DNA of 64,000 bases, taken from assembly GCA_963514095.1 (NCBI GenBank), contig CAUPSS010000009.1, forward strand, positions 62,001-126,000, read 5' to 3'. Below the pieces are notes generated by a model that worked only from the letters and a program-made list of their open reading frames with translations, made no database searches and was not told where the DNA came from. A program made the position numbers and the translations under genes. Shown here one piece after another: positions 1 through 12,180 of the stretch; within the stretch, counting starts at the first letter, position 1, and every line of letters starts with the position of its first letter. This stretch comes from Eutrigla gurnardus. Taxonomy: Eukaryota > Chordata > Actinopteri > Perciformes > Triglidae.

Positions 1-82
1 TACATGTCAGCCCTATGATAGACTGGTTACCTGTCTGTCTCTACATGTCAGCCCTGTGATAGACTGGTTACCTGTCTGTCTC

Positions 83-123
83 TACATGTCAGCCCTGTGA
101 TAGACTGGTTACCTGTCTGTCTG
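83..123 (+). repeat. Representative 41-bp monomer, type a
   Basis: This monomer is identical to the 40-bp type except in the head, where tcagccctg replaces tctccctg, adding one base. The relatives p (ccctatg), g (tcggccctg) and h (tcggccccatg) are also 41 bp. Because 40 + 41 = 81 is divisible by three, strict alternation of the two lengths keeps a frame open, while two adjacent 40-bp copies shift it into the TGA-TAG stops. This length polymorphism is the main feature that lets higher-order structure be read in the array. Confidence 0.93.
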
Positions 124-688
124 TACATGTCTCCCTGTGATAGACTGGTTACCTGTCTGTCTCTACATGTCTCCCTGTGATAGACTGGTTACCTGTCTGT
201 CTCTACATGTCAGCCCTGTGATAGACTGGTTACCTGTCTGTCTCTACATGTCTCCCTGTGATAGACTGGTCACCTGTCTGTCTCTACATGTCAGCCCTAT
301 GATAGACTGGTTACCTGTCTGTCTCTACATGTCAGCCCTGTGATAGACTGGTTACCTGTCTGTCTCTACATGTCAGCCCTGTGATAGACTGGTTACCTGT
401 CTGTCTGTACATGTCTCCCTGTGATAGACTGGTTACCTGTCTGTCTCTACATGTCTCCCTGTGATAGACTGGTTACCTGTCTGTCTCTACATGTCAGCCC
501 TGTGATAGACTGGTTACCTGTCTGTCTCTACATGTCTCCCTGTGATAGACTGGTTACCTGTCTGTCTCTACATGTCTCCCTGTGATAGACTGGTCACCTG
601 TCTGTCTCTACATGTCTCCCTGTGATAGACTGGTTACCTGTCTGTCTTTACATGTCTCCCTGTGATAGACTGGTTACCTGTCTGTCTC

Positions 689-728
689 TACATGTCTCCC
701 TGTGATAGACTGGTTACCTGTCTGTCTC
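689..728 (+). repeat. Representative 40-bp monomer, type T (commonest form)
   Basis: Taken from tacatg to the base before the next tacatg, this monomer is exactly 40 bp. In order it holds the palindrome acatgt, the head tctccctg, a GATA-type word tgatag (703-708), a 17-bp imperfect dyad (707-723) centred on ggttacc, and the pyrimidine tail ctgtctgtctc. It contains no CpG. The tail and head share tgtct/tgtctc words, which suggests the monomer itself grew from shorter units, but this is inference. Common point variants of this type are tccccctg (type C), tctttacatg (prefix u), tctgtacatg (prefix s), ggtcacc, ggttgcc and cggtctc. Confidence 0.95.
707..723. other. Monomer-internal dyad with GGTNACC core (representative)
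   Basis: The 17 bases agactggttacctgtct read as an inverted repeat: agac-t-ggt / t / acc-t-gtct, with seven of eight pairs complementary and one T:T mismatch. The core ggttacc is a GGTNACC word, also a BstEII recognition sequence. The two frequent centre variants, ggtcacc and ggtaacc, keep GGTNACC. Ggttgcc, ggttatc, ggatacc and gttacgtg break it. The dyad is present in most monomers, so it recurs about every 40 bp across the window. Any function, such as protein binding or cruciform formation, is inference. Confidence 0.8.
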
Positions 729-1252
729 TACATGTCTCCCTGTGATAGACTGGTTACCTGTCTGTCTCTACATGTCCCCCTGTGATAGACTGGTTACCTG
801 TCTGTCTCTACATGTCTCCCTGTGATAGACTGGTTACCTGTCTGTCTCTACATGTCTCCCTGTGATAGACTGGTTACCTGTCTGTCTCTACATGTCCCCC
901 TGTGATAGACTGGTTACCTGTCTGTCTCTACATGTCTCCCTGTGATAGACTGGTTACCTGTCTGTCTCTACATGTCGGCCCCATGATAGACTGGTTACCT
1001 GTCTGTCTCTACATGTCTCCCTGTGATAGACTGGTTACCTGTCTGTCTCTACATGTCTCCCTGTGATAGACTGGTTACCTGTCTGTCTCTACATGTCGGC
1101 CCTGTGATAGACTGGTTACCTGTCTGTCTCTACATGTCAGCCCTGTGATAGACTGGTCACCTGTCTCTCTCTACATGTCAGCCCTGTGATAGACTGGTTA
1201 CCTGTCTGTCTCTACATGTCTCCCTGTGATAGACTGGTTACGTGTCTGTCTC

Positions 1253-1292
1253 CACATGTCTCCATGTGATAGACTGGTTACCTGTCTGTCTC
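1253..1292 (+). repeat. Punctuation monomer type m (cacatgtctccatgtg)
   Basis: This 40-bp monomer carries two linked changes: tacatg to cacatg and ccctgtg to ccatgtg. It recurs about 50 times at irregular spacing of roughly 0.3-2.7 kb, for example near 1735, 2940, 4554, 8910, 13022, 15118, 20999, 26552, 31719, 38056, 46573, 51181, 56553, 61061 and 63259. It is usually followed by p and then one or two a monomers and an s-T monomer, so it marks one edge of the higher-order motif. Some copies carry extra changes that define families: gtaacc in the tail near 1760, 6230, 10626 and 19050, and tccacgtg at 16414, 23951 and 29114. Confidence 0.9.
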
Positions 1293-3459
1293 TACATGTC
1301 AGCCCTATGATAGACTGGTTACCTGTCTGTCTCTACATGTCAGCCCTGTGATAGACTGGTTACCTGTCTGTCTCTACATGTCTCCCTGTGATAGACTGGT
1401 TACCTGTCTGTCTCTACATGTCTCCCTGTGATAGACTGGTCACCTGTCTGTCTCTACATATCTCCCTGTGATAGACTGGTTACCTGTCTGTCTTTACATG
1501 TCTCCCTGTGATAGACTGGTTACCTGTCTGTCTCTACATGTCTCCCTGTGATAGACTGGTTACCTGTCTGTCTCTACATGTCAGCCCTGTGATAGACTGG
1601 TTACCTGTCTGTCTCTACATGTCCCCCTGTGATAGACTGGTTACCTGTCGGTCTCTACATGTCTCCCTGTGATAGACTGGTTACCTGTCTGTCTCTACAT
1701 GTCTCCCTGTGATAGACTGGTTACCTGTCTGTCTCCACATGTCTCCATGTGATAGACTGGTAACCTGTCTGTCTCTACATGTCAGCCCTATGATAGACTG
1801 GTTACCTGTCTGTCTCTACATGTCAGCCCTGTGATAGACTGGTTACCTGTCTGTCTCTACATGTCTCCCTGTGATAGACTGGTTACCTGTCTGTCTCTAC
1901 ATGTCTCCCTGTGATAGACTGGTTACCTGTCTGTCTCTACATGTCAGCCCTGTGATAGACTGGTTACCTGTCTGTCTCTACATGTCTCCCTGTGATAGAC
2001 TGGTTACCTGTCTGTCTCTACATGTCTCCCTGTGATAGACTGGTCACCTGTCTGTCTCTACATGTCTCCCTGTGATAGACTGGTTACCTGTCTGTCTTTA
2101 CATGTCTCCCTGTGATAGACTGGTTACCTGTCTGTCTCTACATGTCTCCCTGTGATAGACTGGTTACCTGTCTGTCTCTACATGTCTCCCTGTGATAGAC
2201 TGGTTACCTGTCTGTCTCTACATGTCCCCCTGTGATAGACTGGTTACCTGTCTGTCTCTACATGTCTCCCTGTGGTAGACTGGTTACCTGTCTGTCTCTA
2301 CATGTCTCCCTGTGATAGACTGGTTACCTGTCTGTCTCTACATGTCCCCCTGTGATAGACTGGTTACCTGTCTGTCTCTACATGTCTCCCTGTGATAGAC
2401 TGGTTACCTGTCTGTCTCTACATGTCAGCCCTGTGATAGACTGGTTACCTGTCTGTCTGTACATGTCTCCCTGTGATAGACTGGTTACCTGTCTGTCTCT
2501 ACATGTCTCCCTGTGATAGACTGGTTACTTGTCTGTCTCTACATGTCAGCCCTGTGATAGACTGGTTACCTGTCTGTCTCTACATGTCTCCCTGTGATAG
2601 ACTGGTTACCTGTCTGTCTCTACATGTCTCCCTGTGATAGACTGGTCACCTGTCTGTCTCTACATGTCTCCCTGTGATAGACTGGTTACCTGTCTGTCTT
2701 TACATGTCTCCCTGTGATAGACTGGTTACCTGTCTGTCTCTACATGTCTCCCTGTGATAGACTGGTTACCTGTCTGTCTCTACATGTCAGCCCTGTGATA
2801 GACTGGTTACCTGTCTGTCTCTACATGTCCCCCTGTGATAGACTGGTTACCTGTCGGTCTCTACATGTCTCCCTGTGATAGACTGGTTACCTGTCTGTCT
2901 CTACATGTCTCCCTGTGATAGACTGGTTACCTGTCTGTCTCCACATGTCTCCATGTGATAGACTGGTTACCTGTCTGTCTCTACATGTCAGCCCTATGAT
3001 AGACTGGTTACCTGTCTGTCTCTACATGTCAGCCCTGTGATAGACTGGTTACCTGTCTGTCTCTACATGTCAGCCCTATGATAGACTGGTTACCTGTCTG
3101 TCTGTTTATGTCTCCCTGTGATAGACTGGTTACCTGTCTGTCTCTACATGTCTCCCTGTGATAGACTGGTTACCTGTCTGTCTCTACATGTCAGCCCTGT
3201 GATAGACTGGTTACCTGTCTGTCTCTACATGTCTCCCTGTGATAGACTGGTTACCTGTCTGTCTCTACATGTCTCCCTGTGATAGACTGGTCACCTGTCT
3301 GTCTCTACATGTCTCCCTGTGATAGACTGGTTACCTGTCTGTCTCTACATGTCCCCCTGTGATAGACTGGTTACCTGTCTGTCTCTACATGTCTCCCTGT
3401 GATAGACTGGTTACCTGTCTGTCTCTACATGTCTCCCTGTGATAGACTGGTTACCTGTC

Positions 3460-5490
3460 TGTCTCTACATGTCCCCCTGTGATAGACTGGTTACCTGTCT
3501 GTCTCTACATGTCTCCCTGTGATAGACTGGTTACCTGTCTGTCTCTACCTGTCGGCCCCATGATAGACTGGTTACCTGTCTGTCTCTACATGTCTCCCTG
3601 TGATAGACTGGTTACCTGTCTGTCTCTACATGTCTCCCTGTGATAGACTGGTTACCTGTCTGTCTCTACATGTCGGCCCTGTGATAGACTGGTTACCTGT
3701 CTGTCTCTACATGTCAGCCCTGTGATAGACTGGTTGCCTGTCTGTCTCTACATGTCAGCCCTGTGATAGACTGGTTACCTGTCTGTCTCTACATGTCTCC
3801 CTGTGATAGACTGGTTACCTGTCTGTCTCTACATGTCAGCCCTGTTATAGACTGGTTACCTGTCTGTCTCTACATGTCTCCCTGTGATAGACTGGTTGCC
3901 TGTCTGTCTCTACATGTCAGCCCTGTGATAGACTGGTTACCTGTCTGTCTCTACATGTCTCCCTGTGATAGACTGGTTACCTGTCTGTCTCTACATGTCT
4001 CCCTGTGATAGACTGGTTACCTGTCTGTCTTTACATGTCTCCCTGTGATAGACTGGTTACCTGTCTGTCTCTACATGTCTCCCTGTGATAGACTGGTTAC
4101 CTGTCTGTCTCTACATGTCAGCCCTGTGATAGACTGGTTACCTGTCTGTCTCTACATGTCTCCCTGTGATAGACTGGTTGCCTGTCTGTCTCTACATGTC
4201 AGCCCTGTGATAGACTGGTTACCTGTCTGTCTCTACATGTCTCCCTGTGATAGACTGGTTACCTGTCTGTCTCTACATGTCTCCCTGTGATAGACTGGTT
4301 ACCTGTCTGTCTTTACATGTCTCCCTGTGATAGACTGGTTACCTGTCTGTCTCTACATGTCTCCCTGTGATAGACTGGTTACCTGTCTGTCTCTACATGT
4401 CAGCCCTGTGATAGACTGGTTACCTGTCTGTCTCTACATGTCCCCCTGTGATAGACTGGTTACCTGTCGGTCTCTACATGTCTCCCTGTGATAGACTGGT
4501 TACCTGTCTGTCTCTACATGTCTCCCTGTGATAGACTGGTTACCTGTCTGTCTCCACATGTCTCCATGTGATAGACTGGTTACCTGTCTGTCTCTACATG
4601 TCAGCCCTATGATAGACTGGTTACCTGTCTGTCTCTACATGTCAGCCCTGTGATAGACTGGTTACCTGTCTGTCTCTACATGTCAGCCCTGTGATAGACT
4701 GGTTACCTGTCTGTCTGTACATGTCTCCCTGTGATAGACTGGTTACCTGTCTGTCTCTACATGTCTCCCTGTGATAGACTGGTTACCTGTCTGTCTCTAC
4801 ATGTCAGCCCTGTGATAGACTGGTTACCTGTCTGTCTCTACATGTCTCCCTGTGATAGACTGGTCACCTGTCTGTCTCTACATGTCAGCCCTATGATAGA
4901 CTGGTTACCTGTCTGTCTCTACATGTCAGCCCTGTGATAGACTGGTTACCTGTCTGTCTCTACATGTCAGCCCTGTGATAGACTGGTTACCTGTCTGTCT
5001 GTACATGTCTCCCTGTGATAGACTGGTTACCTGTCTGTCTCTACATGTCTCCCTGTGATAGACTGGTTACCTGTCTGTCTCTACATGTCAGCCCTGTGAT
5101 AGACTGGTTACCTGTCTGTCTCTACATGTCTCCCTGTGATAGACTGGTTACCTGTCTGTCTCTACATGTCTCCCTGTGATAGACTGGTCACCTGTCTGTC
5201 TCTACATGTCTCCCTGTGATAGACTGGTTACCTGTCTGTCTTTACATGTCTCCCTGTGATAGACTGGTTACCTGTCTGTCTCTACATGTCTCCCTGTGAT
5301 AGACTGGTTACCTGTCTGTCTCTACATGTCTCCCTGTGATAGACTGGTTACCTGTCTGTCTCTACATGTCCCCCTGTGATAGACTGGTTACCTGTCTGTC
5401 TCTACATGTCTCCCTGTGATAGACTGGTTACCTGTCTGTCTCTACATGTCTCCCTGTGATAGACTGGTTACCTGTCTGTCTCTACATGTC
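3460..5490. repeat. Copy A of a ~2-kb segment duplicated at +4,352 bp
   Basis: The order of variants matches 7812-9842 at a constant offset of 4,352 bp. Both copies hold a tacctgtcggccccatg monomer (3546 and 7898) and share the rare change ccctgttatag (3841 and 8193), which supports common descent rather than chance likeness. Differences are a private tctcactgtg in copy B (near 8713) and the point where the variant order diverges, at about 5.49 and 9.84 kb. Boundaries are by eye and accurate to about one monomer. Confidence 0.8.
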
Positions 5491-5722
5491 TCCCTGTGAT
5501 AGACTGGTTACCTGTCTGTCTCTACATGTCCCCCTGTGATAGACTGGTTACCTGTCTGTCTCTACATGTCTCCCTGTGATAGACTGGTTACCTGTCTGTC
5601 TCTACATGTCTCCCTGTGATAGACTGGTTACCTGTCTGTCTCTACATGTCCCCCTGTGATAGACTGGTTACCTGTCTGTCTCTACATGTCTCCCTGTGAT
5701 AGACTGGTTACCTGTCTGTCTC

Positions 5723-7575
5723 TACATGTCAGCCCTGTGATAGACTGGTTACCTGTCTGTCTCTACATGTCTCCCTGTGATAGACTGGTTACGTGTCTGT
5801 CTCCACATGTCTCCATGTGATAGACTGGTTACCTGTCTGTCTCTACATGTCAGCCCTATGATAGACTGGTTACCTGTCTGTCTCTACATGTCAGCCCTGT
5901 GATAGACTGGTTACCTGTCTGTCTCTACATGTCTCCCTGTGATAGACTGGTTACCTGTCTGTCTCTACATGTCTCCCTGTGATAGACTGGTCACCTGTCT
6001 GTCTCTACATATCTCCCTGTGATAGACTGGTTACCTGTCTGTCTTTACATGTCTCCCTGTGATAGACTGGTTACCTGTCTGTCTCTACATGTCTCCCTGT
6101 GATAGACTGGTTACCTGTCTGTCTCTACATGTCAGCCCTGTGATAGACTGGTTACCTGTCTGTCTCTACATGTCTCCCTGTGATAGACTGGTTACCTGTC
6201 TGTCTCCACATGTCTCCATGTGATAGACTGGTAACCTGTCTGTCTCTACATGTCAGCCCTATGATAGACTGGTTACCTGTCTGTCTCTACATGTCAGCCC
6301 TGTGATAGACTGGTTACCTGTCTGTCTCTACATGTCTCCCTGTGATAGACTGGTTACCTGTCTGTCTCTACATGTCTCCCTGTGATAGACTGGTTACCTG
6401 TCTGTCTCTACATGTCAGCCCTGTGATAGACTGGTTACCTGTCTGTCTCTACATGTCTCCCTGTGATAGACTGGTTACCTGTCTGTCTCTACATGTCTCC
6501 CTGTGATAGACTGGTCACCTGTCTGTCTCTACATGTCTCCCTGTGATAGACTGGTTACCTGTCTGTCTTTACATGTCTCCCTGTGATAGACTGGTTACCT
6601 GTCTGTCTCTACATGTCTCCCTGTGATAGACTGGTTACCTGTCTGTCTCTACATGTCTCCCTGTGATAGACTGGTTACCTGTCTGTCTCTACATGTCCCC
6701 CTGTGATAGACTGGTTACCTGTCTGTCTCTACATGTCTCCCTGTGATAGACTGGTTACCTGTCTGTCTCTACATGTCTCCCTGTGATAGACTGGTTACCT
6801 GTCTGTCTCTACATGTCCCCCTGTGATAGACTGGTTACCTGTCTGTCTCTACATGTCTCCCTGTGATAGACTGGTTACCTGTCTGTCTCTACCTGTCGGC
6901 CCCTTGATAGACTGGTTACCTGTCTGTCTCTACATGTCTCCCTGTGATAGACTGGTTACCTGTCTGTCTCTACATGTCTCCCTGTGATAGACTGGTTACC
7001 TGTCTGTCTCTACATGTCGGCCCTGTGATAGACTGGTTACCTGTCTGTCTCTACATGTCAGCCCTGTGACAGACTGGTTGCCTGTCTGTCTCTACATGTC
7101 AGCCCTGTGATAGACTGGTTACCTGTCTGTCTCTACATGTCTCCCTGTGATAGACTGGTTACCTGTCTGTCTCTACATGTCAGCCCTGTGATAGACTGGT
7201 TACCTGTCTGTCTCTACATGTCTCCCTGTGATAGACTGGTTGCCTGTCTGTCTCTACATGTCAGCCCTGTGATAGACTGGTTACCTGTCTGTCTCTACAT
7301 GTCTCCCTGTGATAGACTGGTTACCTGTCTGTCTCTACATGTCTCCCTGTGATAGACTGGTTACCTGTCTGTCTTTACATGTCTCCCTGTGATAGACTGG
7401 TTACCTGTCTGTCTCTACATGTCTCCCTGTGATAGACTGGTTACCTGTCTGTCTCTACATGTCAGCCCTGTGATAGACTGGTTACCTGTCTGTCTCTACA
7501 TGTCCCCCTGTGATAGACTGGTTACCTGTCGGTCTCTACATGTCTCCCTGTGATAGACTGGTTACCTGTCTGTCT
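5723..7575. repeat. Copy A of a ~1.85-kb segment duplicated at +4,395 bp
   Basis: It matches 10118-11970. Shared markers are the acgtgtctg tail, tacatatctcc (atctcc at 6011 and 10406), gtaacc after an m monomer, the tacctgtcggccccttg monomer (near 6890 and 11287), and gtgacagactggttg (near 7067 and 11462). The 43-bp change from the neighbouring 4,352-bp offset equals replacement of seven monomers (281 bp) by eight (324 bp). Confidence 0.8.
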
Positions 7576-7696
7576 CTACATGTCTCCCTGTGATAGACTG
7601 GTTACCTGTCTGTCTCTACATGTCCCCCTGTGATAGACTGGTTACCTGTCTGTCTCTACATGTCTCCCTGTGATAGACTGGTTACCTGTCTGTCTC

Positions 7697-7897
7697 TACC
7701 TGTCGGCCCCATGATAGACTGGTTACCTGTCTGTCTCTACATGTCTCCCTGTGATAGACTGGTTACCTGTCTGTCTCTACATGTCTCCCTGTGATAGACT
7801 GGTTACCTGTCTGTCTCTACATGTCCCCCTGTGATAGACTGGTTACCTGTCTGTCTCTACATGTCTCCCTGTGATAGACTGGTTACCTGTCTGTCTC
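7697..7897. repeat. Local 201-bp five-monomer tandem duplication
   Basis: The monomer series tacctg-h, T, T, C, T (41 + 4 x 40 = 201 bp) is followed directly by the same tacctg-h start at 7898. The copy at 3546 has only one such block, so this is a gain relative to its partner, or a loss in the partner. It shows exchange occurring in whole monomers. Confidence 0.75.
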
Positions 7898-9842
7898 TAC
7901 CTGTCGGCCCCATGATAGACTGGTTACCTGTCTGTCTCTACATGTCTCCCTGTGATAGACTGGTTACCTGTCTGTCTCTACATGTCTCCCTGTGATAGAC
8001 TGGTTACCTGTCTGTCTCTACATGTCGGCCCTGTGATAGACTGGTTACCTGTCTGTCTCTACATGTCAGCCCTGTGATAGACTGGTTGCCTGTCTGTCTC
8101 TACATGTCAGCCCTGTGATAGACTGGTTACCTGTCTGTCTCTACATGTCTCCCTGTGATAGACTGGTTACCTGTCTGTCTCTACATGTCAGCCCTGTTAT
8201 AGACTGGTTACCTGTCTGTCTCTACATGTCTCCCTGTGATAGACTGGTTGCCTGTCTGTCTCTACATGTCAGCCCTGTGATAGACTGGTTACCTGTCTGT
8301 CTCTACATGTCTCCCTGTGATAGACTGGTTACCTGTCTGTCTCTACATGTCTCCCTGTGATAGACTGGTTACCTGTCTGTCTTTACATGTCTCCCTGTGA
8401 TAGACTGGTTACCTGTCTGTCTCTACATGTCTCCCTGTGATAGACTGGTTACCTGTCTGTCTCTACATGTCAGCCCTGTGATAGACTGGTTACCTGTCTG
8501 TCTCTACATGTCTCCCTGTGATAGACTGGTTGCCTGTCTGTCTCTACATGTCAGCCCTGTGATAGACTGGTTACCTGTCTGTCTCTACATGTCTCCCTGT
8601 GATAGACTGGTTACCTGTCTGTCTCTACATGTCTCCCTGTGATAGACTGGTTACCTGTCTGTCTTTACATGTCTCCCTGTGATAGACTGGTTACCTGTCT
8701 GTCTCTACATGTCTCACTGTGATAGACTGGTTACCTGTCTGTCTCTACATGTCAGCCCTGTGATAGACTGGTTACCTGTCTGTCTCTACATGTCCCCCTG
8801 TGATAGACTGGTTACCTGTCGGTCTCTACATGTCTCCCTGTGATAGACTGGTTACCTGTCTGTCTCTACATGTCTCCCTGTGATAGACTGGTTACCTGTC
8901 TGTCTCCACATGTCTCCATGTGATAGACTGGTTACCTGTCTGTCTCTACATGTCAGCCCTATGATAGACTGGTTACCTGTCTGTCTCTACATGTCAGCCC
9001 TGTGATAGACTGGTTACCTGTCTGTCTCTACATGTCAGCCCTGTGATAGACTGGTTACCTGTCTGTCTGTACATGTCTCCCTGTGATAGACTGGTTACCT
9101 GTCTGTCTCTACATGTCTCCCTGTGATAGACTGGTTACCTGTCTGTCTCTACATGTCAGCCCTGTGATAGACTGGTTACCTGTCTGTCTCTACATGTCTC
9201 CCTGTGATAGACTGGTCACCTGTCTGTCTCTACATGTCAGCCCTATGATAGACTGGTTACCTGTCTGTCTCTACATGTCAGCCCTGTGATAGACTGGTTA
9301 CCTGTCTGTCTCTACATGTCAGCCCTGTGATAGACTGGTTACCTGTCTGTCTGTACATGTCTCCCTGTGATAGACTGGTTACCTGTCTGTCTCTACATGT
9401 CTCCCTGTGATAGACTGGTTACCTGTCTGTCTCTACATGTCAGCCCTGTGATAGACTGGTTACCTGTCTGTCTCTACATGTCTCCCTGTGATAGACTGGT
9501 TACCTGTCTGTCTCTACATGTCTCCCTGTGATAGACTGGTCACCTGTCTGTCTCTACATGTCTCCCTGTGATAGACTGGTTACCTGTCTGTCTTTACATG
9601 TCTCCCTGTGATAGACTGGTTACCTGTCTGTCTCTACATGTCTCCCTGTGATAGACTGGTTACCTGTCTGTCTCTACATGTCTCCCTGTGATAGACTGGT
9701 TACCTGTCTGTCTCTACATGTCCCCCTGTGATAGACTGGTTACCTGTCTGTCTCTACATGTCTCCCTGTGATAGACTGGTTACCTGTCTGTCTCTACATG
9801 TCTCCCTGTGATAGACTGGTTACCTGTCTGTCTCTACATGTC
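7812..9842. repeat. Copy B of the +4,352-bp duplicated segment
   Basis: This is the partner of 3460-5490. It carries the same tacctgtcggcccc monomer and the same gttatag mutation, plus the private change tctcactgtg near 8713. Just upstream, a five-monomer block of 201 bp starting with the tacctg-h monomer is doubled: tacctgtcggcccc occurs at 7697 and again at 7898. Downstream of the homology there are two adjacent C monomers, then an h monomer with the private change tacacgtcgg near 9913. Confidence 0.78.
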
Positions 9843-12180
9843 CCCCTGTGATAGACTGGTTACCTGTCTGTCTCTACATGTCCCCCTGTGATAGACTGGT
9901 TACCTGTCTGTCTCTACACGTCGGCCCCATGATAGACTGGTTACCTGTCTGTCTCTACATGTCTCCCTGTGATAGACTGGTTACCTGTCTGTCTCTACAT
10001 GTCTCCCTGTGATAGACTGGTTACCTGTCTGTCTCTACATGTCGGCCCTGTGATAGACTGGTTACCTGTCTGTCTCTACATGTCAGCCCTGTGATAGACT
10101 GGTCACCTGTCTCTCTCTACATGTCAGCCCTGTGATAGACTGGTTACCTGTCTGTCTCTACATGTCTCCCTGTGATAGACTGGTTACGTGTCTGTCTCCA
10201 CATGTCTCCATGTGATAGACTGGTTACCTGTCTGTCTCTACATGTCAGCCCTATGATAGACTGGTTACCTGTCTGTCTCTACATGTCAGCCCTGTGATAG
10301 ACTGGTTACCTGTCTGTCTCTACATGTCTCCCTGTGATAGACTGGTTACCTGTCTGTCTCTACATGTCTCCCTGTGATAGACTGGTCACCTGTCTGTCTC
10401 TACATATCTCCCTGTGATAGACTGGTTACCTGTCTGTCTTTACATGTCTCCCTGTGATAGACTGGTTACCTGTCTGTCTCTACATGTCTCCCTGTGATAG
10501 ACTGGTTACCTGTCTGTCTCTACATGTCAGCCCTGTGATAGACTGGTTACCTGTCTGTCTCTACATGTCTCCCTGTGATAGACTGGTTACCTGTCTGTCT
10601 CCACATGTCTCCATGTGATAGACTGGTAACCTGTCTGTCTCTACATGTCAGCCCTATGATAGACTGGTTACCTGTCTGTCTCTACATGTCAGCCCTGTGA
10701 TAGACTGGTTACCTGTCTGTCTCTACATGTCTCCCTGTGATAGACTGGTTACCTGTCTGTCTCTACATGTCTCCCTGTGATAGACTGGTTACCTGTCTGT
10801 CTCTACATGTCAGCCCTGTGATAGACTGGTTACCTGTCTGTCTCTACATGTCTCCCTGTGATAGACTGGTTACCTGTCTGTCTCTACATGTCTCCCTGTG
10901 ATAGACTGGTCACCTGTCTGTCTCTACATGTCTCCCTGTGATAGACTGGTTACCTGTCTGTCTTTACATGTCTCCCTGTGATAGACTGGTTACCTGTCTG
11001 TCTCTACATGTCTCCCTGTGATAGACTGGTTACCTGTCTGTCTCTACATGTCTCCCTGTGATAGACTGGTTACCTGTCTGTCTCTACATGTCCCCCTGTG
11101 ATAGACTGGTTACCTGTCTGTCTCTACATGTCTCCCTGTGATAGACTGGTTACCTGTCTGTCTCTACATGTCTCCCTGTGATAGACTGGTTACCTGTCTG
11201 TCTCTACATGTCCCCCTGTGATAGACTGGTTACCTGTCTGTCTCTACATGTCTCCCTGTGATAGACTGGTTACCTGTCTGTCTCTACCTGTCGGCCCCTT
11301 GATAGACTGGTTACCTGTCTGTCTCTACATGTCTCCCTGTGATAGACTGGTTACCTGTCTGTCTCTACATGTCTCCCTGTGATAGACTGGTTACCTGTCT
11401 GTCTCTACATATCGGCCCTGTGATAGACTGGTTACCTGTCTGTCTCTACATGTCAGCCCTGTGACAGACTGGTTGCCTGTCTGTCTCTACATGTCAGCCC
11501 TGTGATAGACTGGTTACCTGTCTGTCTCTACATGTCTCCCTGTGATAGACTGGTTACCTGTCTGTCTCTACATGTCAGCCCTGTGATAGACTGGTTACCT
11601 GTCTGTCTCTACATGTCTCCCTGTGATAGACTGGTTGCCTGTCTGTCTCTACATGTCAGCCCTGTGATAGACTGGTTACCTGTCTGTCTCTACATGTCTC
11701 CCTGTGATAGACTGGTTACCTGTCTGTCTCTACATGTCTCCCTGTGATAGACTGGTTACCTGTCTGTCTTTACATGTCTCCCTGTGATAGACTGGTTACC
11801 TGTCTGTCTCTACATGTCTCCCTGTGATAGACTGGTTACCTGTCTGTCTCTACATGTCAGCCCTGTGATAGACTGGTTACCTGTCTGTCTCTACATGTCC
11901 CCCTGTGATAGACTGGTTACCTGTCGGTCTCTACATGTCTCCCTGTGATAGACTGGTTACCTGTCTGTCTCTACATGTCGGCCCTGTGATAGACTGGTTA
12001 CCTGTCTGTCTCTACATGTCAGCCCTGTGATAGACTGGTTGCCTGTCTGTCTCTACATGTCAGCCCTGTGATAGACTGGTTACCTGTCTGTCTCTACATG
12101 TCTCCCTGTGATAGACTGGTTACCTGTCTGTCTCTACATGTCAGCCCTGTGATAGACTGGTTACCTGTCTGTCTCTACAT
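8830..12180. repeat. Segment related to 17173-20600 at ~8.34-8.42 kb spacing
   Basis: Variant order and rare markers agree with a later block. The offset is 8,343 bp to about 10.56 kb, for example tacatatctcc at 10406 and 18749. Beyond that it is 8,423 bp, for example the gtgacag monomer and its neighbours. The 80-bp step equals two monomers present in the later copy (C-R, T, T against a single T before m). Confidence 0.72.
10118..11970. repeat. Copy B of the +4,395-bp duplicated segment
   Basis: This is the partner of 5723-7575 with the same series of rare markers. It has a private change tacatatcggccc near 11406 where the partner has tacatgtcggccc. Upstream it carries the h T T g a block with the cacctgtctctctc tail, which the partner lacks. 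Confidence 0.78.

Larger units (their letters stand above)
1..3459. repeat. Leading irregular higher-order block
   Basis: The block begins inside the array with p a a sT T a Tc p a a sT T a T Tc T uT T T C T T C T h T T g a. Type-m monomers follow near 1253, 1735 and 2940. Family markers are the tacatatctcc variant (atctcc starts at 1460), the acgtgtctg tail before the first m, and gtaacc after the second m. A single odd prefix, tctgtttatg, lies near 3103. The stretch 137-343 is repeated exactly at 4731-4937, in frame and in variant order, and again at 9083, 13198, 17426, 21177 and elsewhere. Confidence 0.8.

Noticed and set aside
137..343. 68-codon open frame, repeated at 4731, 9083, 13198, 17426 and elsewhere
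   Set aside because: Same artefact as the 81-codon frames. Its repetition reflects copies of the higher-order unit, not a gene family.
3763..4008. 81-codon open frame with a 27-residue repeating peptide (also at 4045, 7107, 8115, 8397, 11502, 14608, 19925 and many others)
   Set aside because: It starts at GTG inside a monomer and stays open only because 40- and 41-bp monomers alternate. It ends when two 40-bp monomers adjoin and bring TGA-TAG into frame. There are no codon-position constraint, start context, splice signals or flanking non-repeat sequence. The same frame recurs wherever the same variant order recurs.
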